Positions 1 through 9,093 are shown, counted from the stretch's first letter. The stretch: 46,639 nucleotides of DNA from JAODBQ01 sp038213195 (GCA_038213195.1 JBBQTN010000012.1:1-46639), one strand, 5' to 3'. The notes: generated from the sequence alone by a model not told the origin. Numbers and translations: made by a program.

Positions 1-2377
1 CGAGCGACGGGTGCACCGCCGGCACGGAGATCACGGCCGTCGCCGCGCCGAAGCGCTCGTCGCCGTCCGTGGCGATCACGATCGCCGTTGCCTTGTGCGC
101 CTTGTAGATCGCCACCTCCTTGGCCACGTCGTCGGCGGTGCCACCCGACAGCCCGGCCGCGCAGACCAGGATCAGCGGCTCGCTGGAGAGGTCGATGTGC
201 TTCTTGTCCTCGGTGACATCGCAGGCGATCGACTTGTAGCACAGCTCGCTGAGCTTGATCCGCACCTCGTGCGCGGCGACGACGTTCGGTCCGTTGCCGA
301 CGATCGCCCAGTAGCGGCGCGACGGCGCGAAGCGCCGCGCCGCGTCGGCGATCGTCTCGCGGCCGGCGAGCACCTCACGCATCGCTGCCGGCACCCCGCG
401 CAGCGACGCGAGCACCTCGCTGCGCCGGGCATCGAATCCCACCCCGGCGGCGCTGGTGATCGCGCATGCCAGCAGCGTTCCTGCGGCGACCTGCGCGTAG
501 AACGCCTTGGTCGAGGCCACGCTCATCTCCACGTCGCGCCCGTCGCTCGTGTACATCACCCCGTCGGCCTTGTCGGTGAGGTCGCTGTTGCGGCGGTTGA
601 CGATCCCGATCACCGTCGCCCCGCGCTGGCGGACGAGCTCGACCGTGCGGTTCGTGTCGGTCGTCGTGCCGCTCTGGCTGACCGCGATCACCAGGGTGTC
701 GCGCATGTCCAAACGCATCCTGAAACCGCTCAGCTCCGTTGCCGTCACCTGGTCGACATCGAGCGCTCCGTCGCTGAGCAGATCGAGCATGCCGGCGATG
801 CCGAGACCCGCGACCGCGGCGGTCCCCTGGCCGATCACGCGCACCTTGTCGATGCTCCGGTCGGCCAGCCGATCCAGCACGGACTGCGGGAGGGCGCGCT
901 CGCCGACGTTCGCCACCAGCCGGCCCTCGACCTCGACGATCTTGCCGCGCAGCGTCTTGGCGAACGAGTCAGGAGCCTGGCGGATCTCCTTCAGCAGGTA
1001 GTGGGGCGCATCGCCTCGGTCGATGTCGCGCGTCGTCACCTGCGCCGTGGCGATGTCGGCGGTCGACACGGGCAGCTCGGTGCCGTCGTAGGCGAGGCGG
1101 ACGATGCCCTCGGGCTCGCCGGCGGCGGACGCATCGAGCACGACGACCTGCCCGCGGCTGCCGGACGGCGACATCGTCTCCCCGTCGACGCGCAGGTAGT
1201 GGGCGGTCTCCTCGACGACGCCGTATGGCTCACTGGCGACGATGAACAGGTCCTCGGCGAGCCCGACGTACATCGCCTGGCCGCTGCCGCGCAGCGCGAG
1301 GTAGACCTGGTCAGGTCGCTCGGCGCTGGCCGCAGCGATCGCCACGCTGCCGTCGAACTCGGCGACGGTGCGACGGAACGCCTCGCCCATGTCGCCGCTG
1401 GTGCTCACGGCCTGGCGGGCCATGATCACCGGGATCACCTTGGCGTCGGTGGTGATCGGTGCGTCGAGCACGAGATCGTGGGCGATCTTGAGGTCTGCGT
1501 GGTTGTCGACGTCGCCGTTGAGGACCGCGACCGAGTACGTCGCGAGAGCCCGCCCGGCGACCTCGTCGCTGTTGACCGGGTGGCAGTTCGGCTCGCTGAT
1601 GATGCCGACGCTCGCCCACCGGGTGTGCCCGAGCACCGACAGCCTCGCCTGGGGCGCGCTCAGCGCCAGGCGGAGCAGATCGTCGCCGGCGATCGCAGCG
1701 CGCAGCGCACGGACGTTGTCGCCGAGCTCGCCGATCTCGGCTGCCGCCTTGTAGACGAACCCGAGGTTGCCGGCGGCGAGGCGGACGGAGCCGCTCTGGA
1801 ACAGCGGATCGCTGCCTCGCGCCGCGAGCGCGGCGCTCACGGCGGGGTCGCGGTCGTCGAGGCCGTGATCCCACACGAACAGGTGCAGCCCTGCCGAGTC
1901 GCGGCCGCGGACCTCCATCCGGTCGATCGATGACAGCGCCTGTTGGATCGCGAAGTACCCGGCGACGGCCGCGGCCCCGGCGTCAGGACCTGCGAGCTCG
2001 GCAACCGCAGCCGCCGTTCGCAACCGGTCCCGGCGCACCGCCCAGATCGCGTCGCGCAGATCGATCAGCTCGGCGTTGGCCACCTCCACCTCGTCGGCCG
2101 AGAGGTGGATGGCCGACTCCAGCTCCGCTTCACGCTCGGCGGCCCGCGCGTCGAGCTGATCGAGCCGTGCCGTGATGGCGAGCGCCAGCTCCGGGTGCCT
2201 GACGAGCGCCTGCGTGCCGGGAACGCCCTTGAGCAGGCGGTCGACGGCGCTGGCCGAGGGGGTTGCCTTGACCAGCGAACCGGCCGCCACCGCCCGGTCG
2301 AGCAGCGCGAGCAGCTCGGCGGGCGTCGGTGCCGGACGAGTCGCCGGACGACTGACGATCGCAATGATGCCGCACAT
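1..2377 (-). CDS. glmS: Glutamine-fructose-6-phosphate aminotransferase, 3' end cut by window
   Basis: Makes glucosamine-6-phosphate from fructose-6-phosphate and glutamine, the first step to UDP-GlcNAc and cell wall. I translated the minus strand from the ATG at 2377 for 792 codons without a stop. The protein opens with MCGIIAIV, giving the Cys2 nucleophile of an N-terminal glutaminase. Further motifs are RGRDSAGL near residue 157, GHTRWAS near 251, LNGDVDNH (oxyanion-hole Asn-Gly), HYLLKEIRQAP near 458, SQSGTTTDT near 565 and VASTKAF near 620, so both SIS domains are at least partly present. The order matches GlmS, but the glutaminase half is expanded by roughly 200 residues compared with E. 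coli. Most of the excess lies between the Cys2 strand and RGRDSAG. The gene follows glmM by 96 bases. The C-terminus is outside the window. Confidence 0.88.
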   Translation of the reverse strand, partial: MCGIIAIVSRPATRPAPTPAELLALLDRAVAAGSLVKATPSASAVDRLLKGVPGTQALVRHPELALAITARLDQLDARAAEREAELESAIHLSADEVEVANAELIDLRDAIWAVRRDRLRTAAAVAELAGPDAGAAAVAGYFAIQQALSSIDRMEVRGRDSAGLHLFVWDHGLDDRDPAVSAALAARGSDPLFQSGSVRLAAGNLGFVYKAAAEIGELGDNVRALRAAIAGDDLLRLALSAPQARLSVLGHTRWASVGIISEPNCHPVNSDEVAGRALATYSVAVLNGDVDNHADLKIAHDLVLDAPITTDAKVIPVIMARQAVSTSGDMGEAFRRTVAEFDGSVAIAAASAERPDQVYLALRGSGQAMYVGLAEDLFIVASEPYGVVEETAHYLRVDGETMSPSGSRGQVVVLDASAAGEPEGIVRLAYDGTELPVSTADIATAQVTTRDIDRGDAPHYLLKEIRQAPDSFAKTLRGKIVEVEGRLVANVGERALPQSVLDRLADRSIDKVRVIGQGTAAVAGLGIAGMLDLLSDGALDVDQVTATELSGFRMRLDMRDTLVIAVSQSGTTTDTNRTVELVRQRGATVIGIVNRRNSDLTDKADGVMYTSDGRDVEMSVASTKAFYAQVAAGTLLACAITSAAGVGFDARRSEVLASLRGVPAAMREVLAGRETIADAARRFAPSRRYWAIVGNGPNVVAAHEVRIKLSELCYKSIACDVTEDKKHIDLSSEPLILVCAAGLSGGTADDVAKEVAIYKAHKATAIVIATDGDERFGAATAVISVPAVHPSL

Positions 2378-2386
2378 GAGGAGCCA

Positions 2387-2392
2387 AGGCTA
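2387..2392 (-). promoter_or_regulatory. Possible -10 box for a leaderless glmS transcript
   Basis: On the minus strand TAGCCT ends 9 bases before the glmS ATG, and no purine-rich ribosome binding site precedes that ATG. A start of transcription close to the ATG would give a leaderless mRNA, which is common in Actinomycetota. No convincing -35 is visible, so this is weak. Confidence 0.25.
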
Positions 2393-2473
2393 CCGGCCGT
2401 CGGTTGCGCCCGAGATCGCCGTCCGCCTGCGCCGCGGTGCACCACGACCCGGCGTGCGGGTGCGGCGCGAGCG

Positions 2474-3868
2474 TCAGCCGAAGCGGGCGCGCACGACGCC
2501 GGCGAGGTGCTCTGCGGTGGCGGCCGCTGCGTCGGTCGTCGGCGCCTCGACCATCACCCGGATCAGCGACTCGGTCCCGCTCGCCCGGACCAGGACCCGC
2601 CCGTCGCCACCGAGGTCGGCCTCGGCCGCGGCGATCTCGGCGGCCAGCTCGTCGGTGATCCCCGGGTGGCGTCCTGCGACGCGGACGTTGACGAGGACCT
2701 GCGGGTAGCTGGTCATCACGGAGCCGGCGAGCTCGGCCAGCGTGCGCCCGCGCTCGTGGACGTGCTGGGCCAGGCGCAGACCGGCGAGGAGCCCGTCGCC
2801 GGTCGTGGCGACCTTGCGGTAGATCACGTGGCCGCTCTGCTCGCCGCCGAGCGAGTACCCGCCGGCGTCCAGCGTCTCGAGCACGTACCGGTCGCCGACC
2901 GCCGTCTCGACGATCGCGATCCCCGCCCGCGCCATCGCGTGACGGAAGCCGAGGTTGCTCATCACGGTCACGACGACGGTGTCGTCGACGAGCTGCTCGG
3001 CGTCGCGCATCTGCAGCGCGGCGAGGGCCATCAGCCGGTCGCCGTCGACGGACTCGCCGTGCTGGTCGATCGCGATCACCCGGTCACCGTCGCCGTCGAA
3101 GGCGAGGCCGAGATCACCGCCGCTGGCGAGGACCGCGCCGGCGAGGGTGCCCGGGGAGGTGGCGCCGCAGTCGGCGTTGATGTTGCGGCCGTCAGGTGCG
3201 GCGTTGATCACGTCGACCCGAGCGCCGAGGCTCGCCGCGACGAGCGGGGCGACCGTTGTCATCGCCCCGTTGGCGCAATCGAGGACGATGTGCAGCCCGG
3301 CGAGACAGTCCTCCGGGAACGACGCCACCAGCCACTCCACGTACTCCGTAGCGACCCAGCCCACGTACTCCGCCGTAGCCACGTCACCCGGGTTGCCGGC
3401 GACGCCGCCAAGATCGTCGACCGCGTCCGTCGCGTCGGCGGCGCAGCCCGCGATCGCGTCGCCAGCGGTCACCCGATCTGCGGCGAGCAGCTCTTCGACG
3501 CGGGCCTCGATCGCGGCCTCGACGTCGTCGCGCAACTTCAGACCGCCGGCGGCGAACAGCTTGACGCCGTTGTCGGTGTAGGCGTTGTGCGACGCCGTGA
3601 TCATCGCCGTCGGCACGTCGTGGCGGGCACCGGCGAGGGCGATCGCCGGCGTCGGGACCACGCCGGCCAGCTCGACGGTGGCACCTGCAGCACGCAGTCC
3701 CGTCGCCAGCGCCTGCTCGAACGCGGGGCCGCTCTCGCGGGTGTCCCGTCCGACCACCCAGCGGCCGCCGCCGAGGACCTCTGCCGCGGCACGCCCGAGC
3801 ACCGAGACGTAGCCGACGGTCAGGTCGGTGTGCGCCTGACCACGAACGCCATCGGTGCCGAAGCGCAC
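2474..3868 (-). CDS. glmM: Phosphoglucosamine mutase
   Basis: Interconverts glucosamine-6-phosphate and glucosamine-1-phosphate for UDP-GlcNAc synthesis. The 464 residues are normal for the family. Visible landmarks are the N-terminal RFGTDGVRG, the phosphoserine loop TASHNAYTDNG, the metal loop DGDGDRV and the C-terminal phosphate-binding RASGTESLIR. The start is GTG at 3868; no upstream in-frame ATG fits and no clear Shine-Dalgarno is present. It lies 22 bases after rpsI and before glmS, so ribosomal protein and amino-sugar genes are probably co-transcribed from the rplM promoter. Confidence 0.96.
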   Translation of the reverse strand: MRFGTDGVRGQAHTDLTVGYVSVLGRAAAEVLGGGRWVVGRDTRESGPAFEQALATGLRAAGATVELAGVVPTPAIALAGARHDVPTAMITASHNAYTDNGVKLFAAGGLKLRDDVEAAIEARVEELLAADRVTAGDAIAGCAADATDAVDDLGGVAGNPGDVATAEYVGWVATEYVEWLVASFPEDCLAGLHIVLDCANGAMTTVAPLVAASLGARVDVINAAPDGRNINADCGATSPGTLAGAVLASGGDLGLAFDGDGDRVIAIDQHGESVDGDRLMALAALQMRDAEQLVDDTVVVTVMSNLGFRHAMARAGIAIVETAVGDRYVLETLDAGGYSLGGEQSGHVIYRKVATTGDGLLAGLRLAQHVHERGRTLAELAGSVMTSYPQVLVNVRVAGRHPGITDELAAEIAAAEADLGGDGRVLVRASGTESLIRVMVEAPTTDAAAATAEHLAGVVRARFG

Positions 3869-3890
3869 GGGGTGGAGGGCCGACGAACGA

Positions 3891-4286
3891 TCAGCGCTTG
3901 GTGTACTGCTTGGCCTTGCGGGCCTTGACGAGCCCGTACTTCTTGCTCTCCTTGCGGCGCGAGTCGCGGGTCAGCAGACCGGCCTTCTTCAGTGCGGGAC
4001 GGGCGTCAGGGTCGAGCTCGACGAGGGCACGCGCGATCGCCATCCGCAGCGCACCTGCCTGGCCGCTGATCCCGCCGCCGTGCATCGTCGCGTCGACGTC
4101 GTAGGTCTCCTCGCCGGCGGTGACGCGCAGGGCTTCGGTGACGACCATCCGCTGCATCGCAGTGGTGAAGTACGCGTCGAACGCCTTGCCGTTGATCGTG
4201 TGCGTGCCGGTGCCGGGGCGCAGGCGGGCACGGGCGACGGCCTCCTTGCGGCGGCCGGTGGTCTGGGTGAGGGGCATGGTGGCCAT
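3891..4286 (-). CDS. rpsI: 30S ribosomal protein S9
   Basis: Small-subunit protein uS9, whose C-terminal tail reaches the P-site tRNA. The 131-residue product has the family core TGRRKEAVARARL, the TINGK loop and the invariant basic end KAKQYTKR. The ATG at 4286 is followed by a second in-frame ATG at codon 4; either could initiate. It follows rplM by 27 bases in the usual rplM-rpsI pair. Confidence 0.97.
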   Translation of the reverse strand: MATMPLTQTTGRRKEAVARARLRPGTGTHTINGKAFDAYFTTAMQRMVVTEALRVTAGEETYDVDATMHGGGISGQAGALRMAIARALVELDPDARPALKKAGLLTRDSRRKESKKYGLVKARKAKQYTKR

Positions 4287-4313
4287 GGTTGCTCCGTGAG
4301 TCTGCGCTGGAGG

Positions 4314-4760
4314 TCAGCGCGCCTTGGCCGCTGGCAGGTCGAGAACGGCGGGTGATTGGGCGGCGTGCGGGTGCTCGGGACCGGCGTACACCTTGAGCTT
4401 CTTGATCTGCTGGCGCCCGAGCGGGCCCTTCGGCAGCATCCCGTGGATGCTGCGCCGGATGGCTTCCTCCGGGCGGCGGCCGAGCAGGTCCGAGTAGCGC
4501 TCGGTCTTCAGGCCACCCGGGTAGCCGCTGTAGCGGTACACGTTCTTGGCCTCGGCCTTGCCCCTGGTGAGCACCACCTTGGAGGCGTTGACGATGACGA
4601 CGTGGTCGCCCGAGTCGAGGTGCGGGGCGAACGTCGGCTTGTGCTTGCCGCGCAGGACCCGGGCCGCCTCGGTGCACAGCCGGCCGAGCACGAGGCCCTC
4701 CGCGTCGATGACGTGCCAGGCGCGAACGATCTCGCTTGCTTTCGGGGAATACGTGCTCAT
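4314..4760 (-). CDS. rplM: 50S ribosomal protein L13
   Basis: Early-assembly large-subunit protein uL13. I start it at the ATG at 4760 (MSTYSPKASE), giving 148 residues, the normal length. The open frame extends further upstream but that part has no L13 character. Family landmarks are WHVIDAEGLVLGRL, GDHVVIVNASKV, YRYSGYPGGLK and the MLPKGPLGRQ segment. The ATG is preceded by GAGAAGG. It heads the rplM-rpsI-glmM-glmS group. Confidence 0.97.
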   Translation of the reverse strand: MSTYSPKASEIVRAWHVIDAEGLVLGRLCTEAARVLRGKHKPTFAPHLDSGDHVVIVNASKVVLTRGKAEAKNVYRYSGYPGGLKTERYSDLLGRRPEEAIRRSIHGMLPKGPLGRQQIKKLKVYAGPEHPHAAQSPAVLDLPAAKAR

Positions 4761-4812
4761 CTCGGACCTTCTCGACATCCACCATCGGCGGAGCTCGCCG
4801 GGGAACCCGCAA

Positions 4813-4842
4813 AGGATACGGGCCCGATCGTGGAATTGGCAA
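4813..4842 (-). promoter_or_regulatory. Promoter candidate for rplM-rpsI
   Basis: On the minus strand TTGCCA (4842-4837) and TATCCT (4818-4813) are separated by 18 bases, a good primary-sigma arrangement. The predicted start near 4806 leaves a leader of about 45 bases before the rplM ATG. It sits in the only gap between the glycosyltransferase stop and rplM. Confidence 0.5.
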
Positions 4843-4845
4843 ACA

Positions 4846-6003
4846 TCACGTCGACGGACCGGACCCCCCGGCATGCTCCTCGGGCACCGGTGCGGCCGGT
4901 GCCGGTGCCGGGGCGCTCCGCCGCTGGGCTGCGGCGACGACGACGTCATCCAGCCAGGCCTCCACCCGCGCCGCGAGCGCGTCGGTCGAGTACAGCTCCT
5001 CCACGCGTTGCCGGCAGGCGACCCGGTCCAGCGTCCCGATCCGCCCGATCGCCGCCGCCAACCCGTCGACGTCGTCGGGCTCGACGAGGATCCCCGTCTC
5101 CCCGTCGACGACGATCTCGGCGGGGCCACCGCGCCGGTAGGCGATCACCGGCACGCCGCACGCCATCGCCTCGATCGCGACGTTGCCGAACGCCTCCACC
5201 CACTTCGGGGTCATCAGGATCGCCGAGCAGCCGCCGATCGCCGCCTGCAGCTCGTCGGTCGGCAGGAACCCCTCGTAGGAGACCTGCGCTACGGGGTGGC
5301 CGGCACGCGCCGTCGACCAGCACTCCTCGTCCTGCATCAGCCCCCAGACCTTGACCGGTACGCCGCTGCGCGCCGACGCGGCGAACACGTCGTCGATGCC
5401 CTTCTCCGGCGAGATCCGCCCGATGAACCCGACGTAGGGCGGATCGTCGGGTGCGACGTACATGTCGTAGCGCTCGACGGCGATGCCATTGCCGACCACC
5501 CGCAGCCGCTCGGCGATCGCGGGGAACGTCGCCGCCTGGGCGTGGCTGTGCACGGCGACGGTGCCGGGGCGGACGTCGAGGACAGCCTGCAGCGCCGCGT
5601 CGATCGCATCGCTGAGCGAGGCCATGCTGACCAGGTGGGCGACGGGGACGCCGAGGAACGGCGTCAGGTACAGCGGCAGCCAGTCGTAGGCCAGGTTGAC
5701 CACGACGTCGTAGTCGTCGTCGTGCAGGCGCACGAACTGCCACATCGCCGCCAGCACCGAGCCCGGCGGCAGCTCGACCGCGGCGTCGCGTCCGTCGTGC
5801 TGGCTGCTGCGCTGCCGGGCGCCCTCGATCTGGGGGGTGCGCTCGCCGACGAGAAGCGAACCGGCGGGCGCGGCCACCTCGACCCTGTGCCCCCGGGCCG
5901 TGAGCCCGAGCACCAGGCCGTGCAGGGTCAGCTCCACCCCGCCGCCCACGCCCGAGCCGAGCGGGCCGACCGGCGTGGAGACGATGAGGATGCGGTGGGC
6001 CAT
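4846..6003 (-). CDS. Glycosyltransferase, GT4 family
   Basis: Probable cytoplasmic retaining glycosyltransferase of GT-B fold, 385 residues. The N-terminal Rossmann part has a glycine-rich loop (VGPLGSGVGGGVE) that places the donor or acceptor. The C-terminal half has VGFIGRISPEKGIDD, the TPKWVEAFGNVAIEAMACGVPVI-type segment and ETGILVEPDD, all typical of GT4 donor binding. The acceptor and donor sugars cannot be told from sequence. The start ATG at 6003 follows GGAGTG. The C-terminal tail is rich in Ala and Pro. It lies alone between truA and rplM, with about 270 bases upstream of it. Confidence 0.85.
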   Translation of the reverse strand: MAHRILIVSTPVGPLGSGVGGGVELTLHGLVLGLTARGHRVEVAAPAGSLLVGERTPQIEGARQRSSQHDGRDAAVELPPGSVLAAMWQFVRLHDDDYDVVVNLAYDWLPLYLTPFLGVPVAHLVSMASLSDAIDAALQAVLDVRPGTVAVHSHAQAATFPAIAERLRVVGNGIAVERYDMYVAPDDPPYVGFIGRISPEKGIDDVFAASARSGVPVKVWGLMQDEECWSTARAGHPVAQVSYEGFLPTDELQAAIGGCSAILMTPKWVEAFGNVAIEAMACGVPVIAYRRGGPAEIVVDGETGILVEPDDVDGLAAAIGRIGTLDRVACRQRVEELYSTDALAARVEAWLDDVVVAAAQRRSAPAPAPAAPVPEEHAGGSGPST

Positions 6004-6222
6004 GGCACTCCGTTGTACGTGACGAGGCGGCGAGTGGAGGGCGGCGACACCGCCGGTTCAGACGTCGACCCCTGAACGCACGCGCACCGATCCTTGTTCC
6101 CAGAACGACGCCGCCCGGCAGCGGACGAAGCGGCTCGAGGCGGCACGCTGGGGCGACGACGTGGCCGGCAACGGCGATACGTGGCGCAGCGGCTGAACGA
6201 CGCAGATCCGGCCGGACGGCCT

Positions 6223-6273
6223 GGTCGGGTCGGGTCGGCGAGAGTCGGCGAGTCGGGTCGGCGAGATCGGGTC
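6223..6273 (-). repeat. Short 23-bp direct repeat after truA
   Basis: A 15-base element reading GTCGGGTCGGCGAGA on the plus strand occurs at 6229-6243 and 6252-6266, a period of 23 bases, with further GTCGG units around it. The array abuts the truA stop codon at 6272-6274. The rest of the 6004-6271 gap shows no gene; a small GGCGG/CCGCC hairpin at 6040-6054 lies in the leader of the glycosyltransferase. Confidence 0.6.
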
Positions 6274-7042
6274 AGTAGCCGACCTCCCACAGGCACAGCG
6301 CGTGGGGAGGAGCGGGAGGCGACGCGGCCTGGCGCGACCGGGCGAGGAGGACCGCGCGCACGTCGCCGGCCCGGCGCCGCCCCCGGCCGACGTCGACCAG
6401 CGTGGCGACGATCGAACGCACCATCTGGTGGCAGAACGCCGAGCCGCGGATCTCGAAGCGCAGCAGGCCGTCCGTGCGCTCATCCGGCACCAGATGCCAC
6501 CCGGCAGCCACGACGCGGCGCACCAGCGTCGGTGCGGTACGGCCAGGCGTCGGCTGCGGGCGACGGCAGAACGAGGCGTAATCGTGCTCGCCGATCAGCG
6601 GGTCGCAGCCGAGGCGCATCGCCGCCATGTCGAGCGGTTCCGTGACGTGCCACGTCGTCGGAGCGAGGAGCGGATCGGGGTGCGGCTGGTTGAGCACGTG
6701 GTAGCGGTACAGCCGCCATCGCGCGTCGAACCTTGCGCTGAACTCGGGCGATGCCGCCCACACCGCAGCGCGCACGACGATCGACGGCGCGCACAACCGG
6801 TTGACCCGGCGCACCAGCGTGGGCAGGTCGACGTCGCCGGGCAGGTCGCCGCTGACGACCTGTCCCCAGCCGTGCACGCCAGCGTCGGTGCGCCCGGCGG
6901 CAACGAGCTCGACCGGCACGCGCACGATCGTCTCGAGCGCTGCCCGCAACGCGCCCATCACCGTCGCAGGGCCGGTCTGCTCGGCCGAGCCGTGGAACGG
7001 CGCACCGTCGTAGGCGACGGTGAGTCGCACCCGCCGATTCAT
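6272..7042 (-). CDS. truA: tRNA pseudouridine(38-40) synthase
   Basis: Converts U38-U40 of the tRNA anticodon arm to pseudouridine. At 256 residues it has the family length. The catalytic Asp lies in AAGRTDAGVHGWGQ. Other landmarks are LTVAYDGAPFHG at the N-terminus, the RYHVLN segment and the C-terminal FCHQMVRSIV. The ATG at 7042 is 18 bases after the rplQ stop, so truA is the last gene of the alpha operon, an arrangement seen in many actinobacteria. Confidence 0.95.
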   Translation of the reverse strand: MNRRVRLTVAYDGAPFHGSAEQTGPATVMGALRAALETIVRVPVELVAAGRTDAGVHGWGQVVSGDLPGDVDLPTLVRRVNRLCAPSIVVRAAVWAASPEFSARFDARWRLYRYHVLNQPHPDPLLAPTTWHVTEPLDMAAMRLGCDPLIGEHDYASFCRRPQPTPGRTAPTLVRRVVAAGWHLVPDERTDGLLRFEIRGSAFCHQMVRSIVATLVDVGRGRRRAGDVRAVLLARSRQAASPPAPPHALCLWEVGY

Positions 7043-7060
7043 CCGCGTCGGTTGCGCGGG

Positions 7061-7435
7061 TTACACCAGTTCGATGCGGGCCATCTGGGCGTTGTCGCCC
7101 TGGCGCGGGCCGAGCTTGAGGATCCGCAGGTAGCCGCCGTTGCGGTCCTGGTAGCGCGGCGCGACCTCGGCGACGAGCTTGTGGGTCATCTCCTTGTCCC
7201 CGAGGTAGCCCTGGATCTGGCGGATGCGGTGGACGCGCATCGGGCTCTCCTCGTCCTGCGCCTTCTTCGCCTTGGTGATGAGCTTCTCGGCGATCGGCCG
7301 CAGCGCCTTGGCCTTGGCCTCGGTGGTGACGATCGCCTCTGCGGCGATCAGCGACGCGGTGAGGTTGGCCATCATCAACTTCTGGTGCTGGGAGCTGCCG
7401 CCGAAGTTGCGGGCGCGGCGAGGTGTTGCGGGCAT
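7061..7435 (-). CDS. rplQ: 50S ribosomal protein L17
   Basis: Large-subunit protein bL17, 124 residues. The start MPATPRRARNFGGSSQHQKLMMANL corresponds to the family's HRK-LGR-like N-terminus, here with substitutions. The region TTEAKAKALRPIAEKLITKAK and the C-terminal GGYLRILKLGPRQGDNA are characteristic. It follows rpoA by 35 bases in the conserved rpoA-rplQ order. Confidence 0.96.
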   Translation of the reverse strand: MPATPRRARNFGGSSQHQKLMMANLTASLIAAEAIVTTEAKAKALRPIAEKLITKAKKAQDEESPMRVHRIRQIQGYLGDKEMTHKLVAEVAPRYQDRNGGYLRILKLGPRQGDNAQMARIELV

Positions 7436-7470
7436 CGTGGTGTTCCTCTACGTCGTGGTGGGCGTGACCG

Positions 7471-8403
7471 TCAGCCGCGCAGCGTCAAGCCGCGCTCGTC
7501 CAGCTTCTGCTTGACCTCGTCCAGGCTCTTCTGGCCGAAGTTGGTGATGTTCAACAGGTCGTCCTCTGTCTTGGTGAGCAGCTCGCCGACGGTGTTGATC
7601 TGGGCCCGCTTGAGGCAGTTGCGCGGGCGCTCGGACAGGTCGAGCTCCTCGATCGCCAAGTCGAGATCCGGCGACGTCGCCGCGGTGCTGGCGACCTCTC
7701 CGAGCTCCAGGCCCTGCGGCTCGTCGGACAGGCTGGCGACGAGGTCGACGATCGAGCGCAGCGTCGCACCTGCGGAGGCGAGCGCCTCGCGCGGGTTGAT
7801 CGAGCCGTCGGTCTCGATGTCGATGATCAGCCGCTCGTAGTTGGTGCTCTGCTCGACGCGGGTCGGCTCGATCTCGAACATCACACGGCGCACCGGTGAG
7901 AAGATCGCGTCGATCGGCACGACACCGATCGTGCGGGCCTGGGTGTCACGGTCACTGGACAGGTAGCCGCGACCGCGACCGACGGTCAGGTCGACGGCGA
8001 GCCGGCCCTTGGCGTTGAGGCTGGCGAGGTGGAGGTCCTTGTTGAGGATCTCGATGTCGCTCGGGCACTTGATGTCCCCTGCGGTGATCTCGGCCGGGCC
8101 GCGCACGTCGAGGCGCAGGACCACCTCGTCGTCGCTGGTCGAGGTGAGCACCACGTCCTTGATGTTCAAGACGATGTCGGTGACGTCCTCGGAGATGCCT
8201 TGGATGGTGTCGAACTCGTGCAGCGCATCGTCGAAGCGCACGGCCGTGATGGCCGCCCCGGGGATGCTGGAGAGCAGGACGCGGCGAAGCGAGTTGCCGA
8301 TGGTGTGGCCGAAGCCGGGTTCGAGCGGACCGATGGCGAACCGCTGGCGGGTGCCGTGGTCATCGCCGAGAGCTTCGACGGTGGGGCGCTGGATGACGAG
8401 CAT
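7471..8403 (-). CDS. rpoA: RNA polymerase alpha subunit
   Basis: Forms the assembly platform of RNA polymerase and contacts UP elements and activators through its C-terminal domain. The 310 residues include the N-terminal dimerisation core (FAIGPLEPGFGHTIGNSLRRVLLSSIPGAA), a linker near 225-245, and the alpha-CTD with NCLKRAQINTVGELL and NFGQKSLDEVKQKL. The ATG at 8403 lies 68 bases after the rpsD stop. Confidence 0.97.
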   Translation of the reverse strand: MLVIQRPTVEALGDDHGTRQRFAIGPLEPGFGHTIGNSLRRVLLSSIPGAAITAVRFDDALHEFDTIQGISEDVTDIVLNIKDVVLTSTSDDEVVLRLDVRGPAEITAGDIKCPSDIEILNKDLHLASLNAKGRLAVDLTVGRGRGYLSSDRDTQARTIGVVPIDAIFSPVRRVMFEIEPTRVEQSTNYERLIIDIETDGSINPREALASAGATLRSIVDLVASLSDEPQGLELGEVASTAATSPDLDLAIEELDLSERPRNCLKRAQINTVGELLTKTEDDLLNITNFGQKSLDEVKQKLDERGLTLRG

Positions 8404-8471
8404 GTGGGTGAGCCTCTGATGCGGGGTGAAGTGCAGTCGTTCGGGGTGCAGGCGTGAAGGGTTGGCAGGCG

Positions 8472-9089
8472 TTACTTGGAGTAGAGCTCGACGATGAGCG
8501 ATTCACGCACCGGCACGTCGATGTGGTCGCGCTGGGGAAGGTCACGGACCGTCACCTGCTTGCCGCCGTCGCCCACCTCGAGCCAGCCGACGACCGAACG
8601 ATCGAGGGTGTCGATGTTGTGCTGGATGACGATCATCTGTTGCGACTTGGGGCTCAGCTTGACGACCTCGCCCTTGCGGACGCGGTAGCTGGCGATGTCC
8701 ACGCGCTTGCCGTCGACCTGGATCAGGCCGTGATTGACGAACTGTCGTGCCTGGGGACGGGTGCTGGCCCAGCCGGCGCGGTAGACGACGTTGTCGAGCC
8801 GCTGCTCGAGCAGGCGCAGCAGGTTCTCACCCGTCGGACCTGCGAGGCGCACGGCCTCTTCGTACGTGTTGCGGAACTGCCGCTCGAGCACGCCGTAGAT
8901 GTACTTCGCCTTCTGCTTCTCCTGCAGCTGGGCGAGGTACTCGCTGCCGGCGTTGCGGCGACGGGTGCGGCCGTGCTGGCCGGGCGGGAAGGGTCGGCGC
9001 TCGAGCGCCTTGCGGCCCTTCTCGTTCTCGAAGATGTTGGTGCCCAGGCGGCGCGAGACGCGCACCTTCGGGCCGGTGTATCGAGCCAT
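8472..9089 (-). CDS. rpsD: 30S ribosomal protein S4
   Basis: Primary 16S rRNA-binding assembly protein uS4, often an autoregulator of the alpha operon. I start it at the ATG at 9089 (MARYTGPKVRVSRRLG), giving 205 residues; the longer open frame upstream overlaps rpsK out of frame. The N-terminus has the C-minus form without the zinc cysteines (FENEKGRKALERRPFPPGQHG). The S4 RNA-binding domain is RLDNVVYRAGWASTRPQARQFVNHG. It begins 4 bases after the rpsK stop. Confidence 0.96.
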   Translation of the reverse strand: MARYTGPKVRVSRRLGTNIFENEKGRKALERRPFPPGQHGRTRRRNAGSEYLAQLQEKQKAKYIYGVLERQFRNTYEEAVRLAGPTGENLLRLLEQRLDNVVYRAGWASTRPQARQFVNHGLIQVDGKRVDIASYRVRKGEVVKLSPKSQQMIVIQHNIDTLDRSVVGWLEVGDGGKQVTVRDLPQRDHIDVPVRESLIVELYSK

Positions 9090-9093
9090 GGGA

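Noticed and set aside
11..3928. Long plus-strand open frames (640 and 661 codons) opposite glmS and glmM
   Set aside because: Translations are Arg/Ala/His-rich with no family motifs, while the minus strand has clear GlmS and GlmM motifs. They are G+C-rich shadows.
6058..6645. Open frames over the truA-glycosyltransferase gap
   Set aside because: Arg/Ala/Pro-rich on both strands, overlap truA out of frame, and no ribosome binding site or motif.
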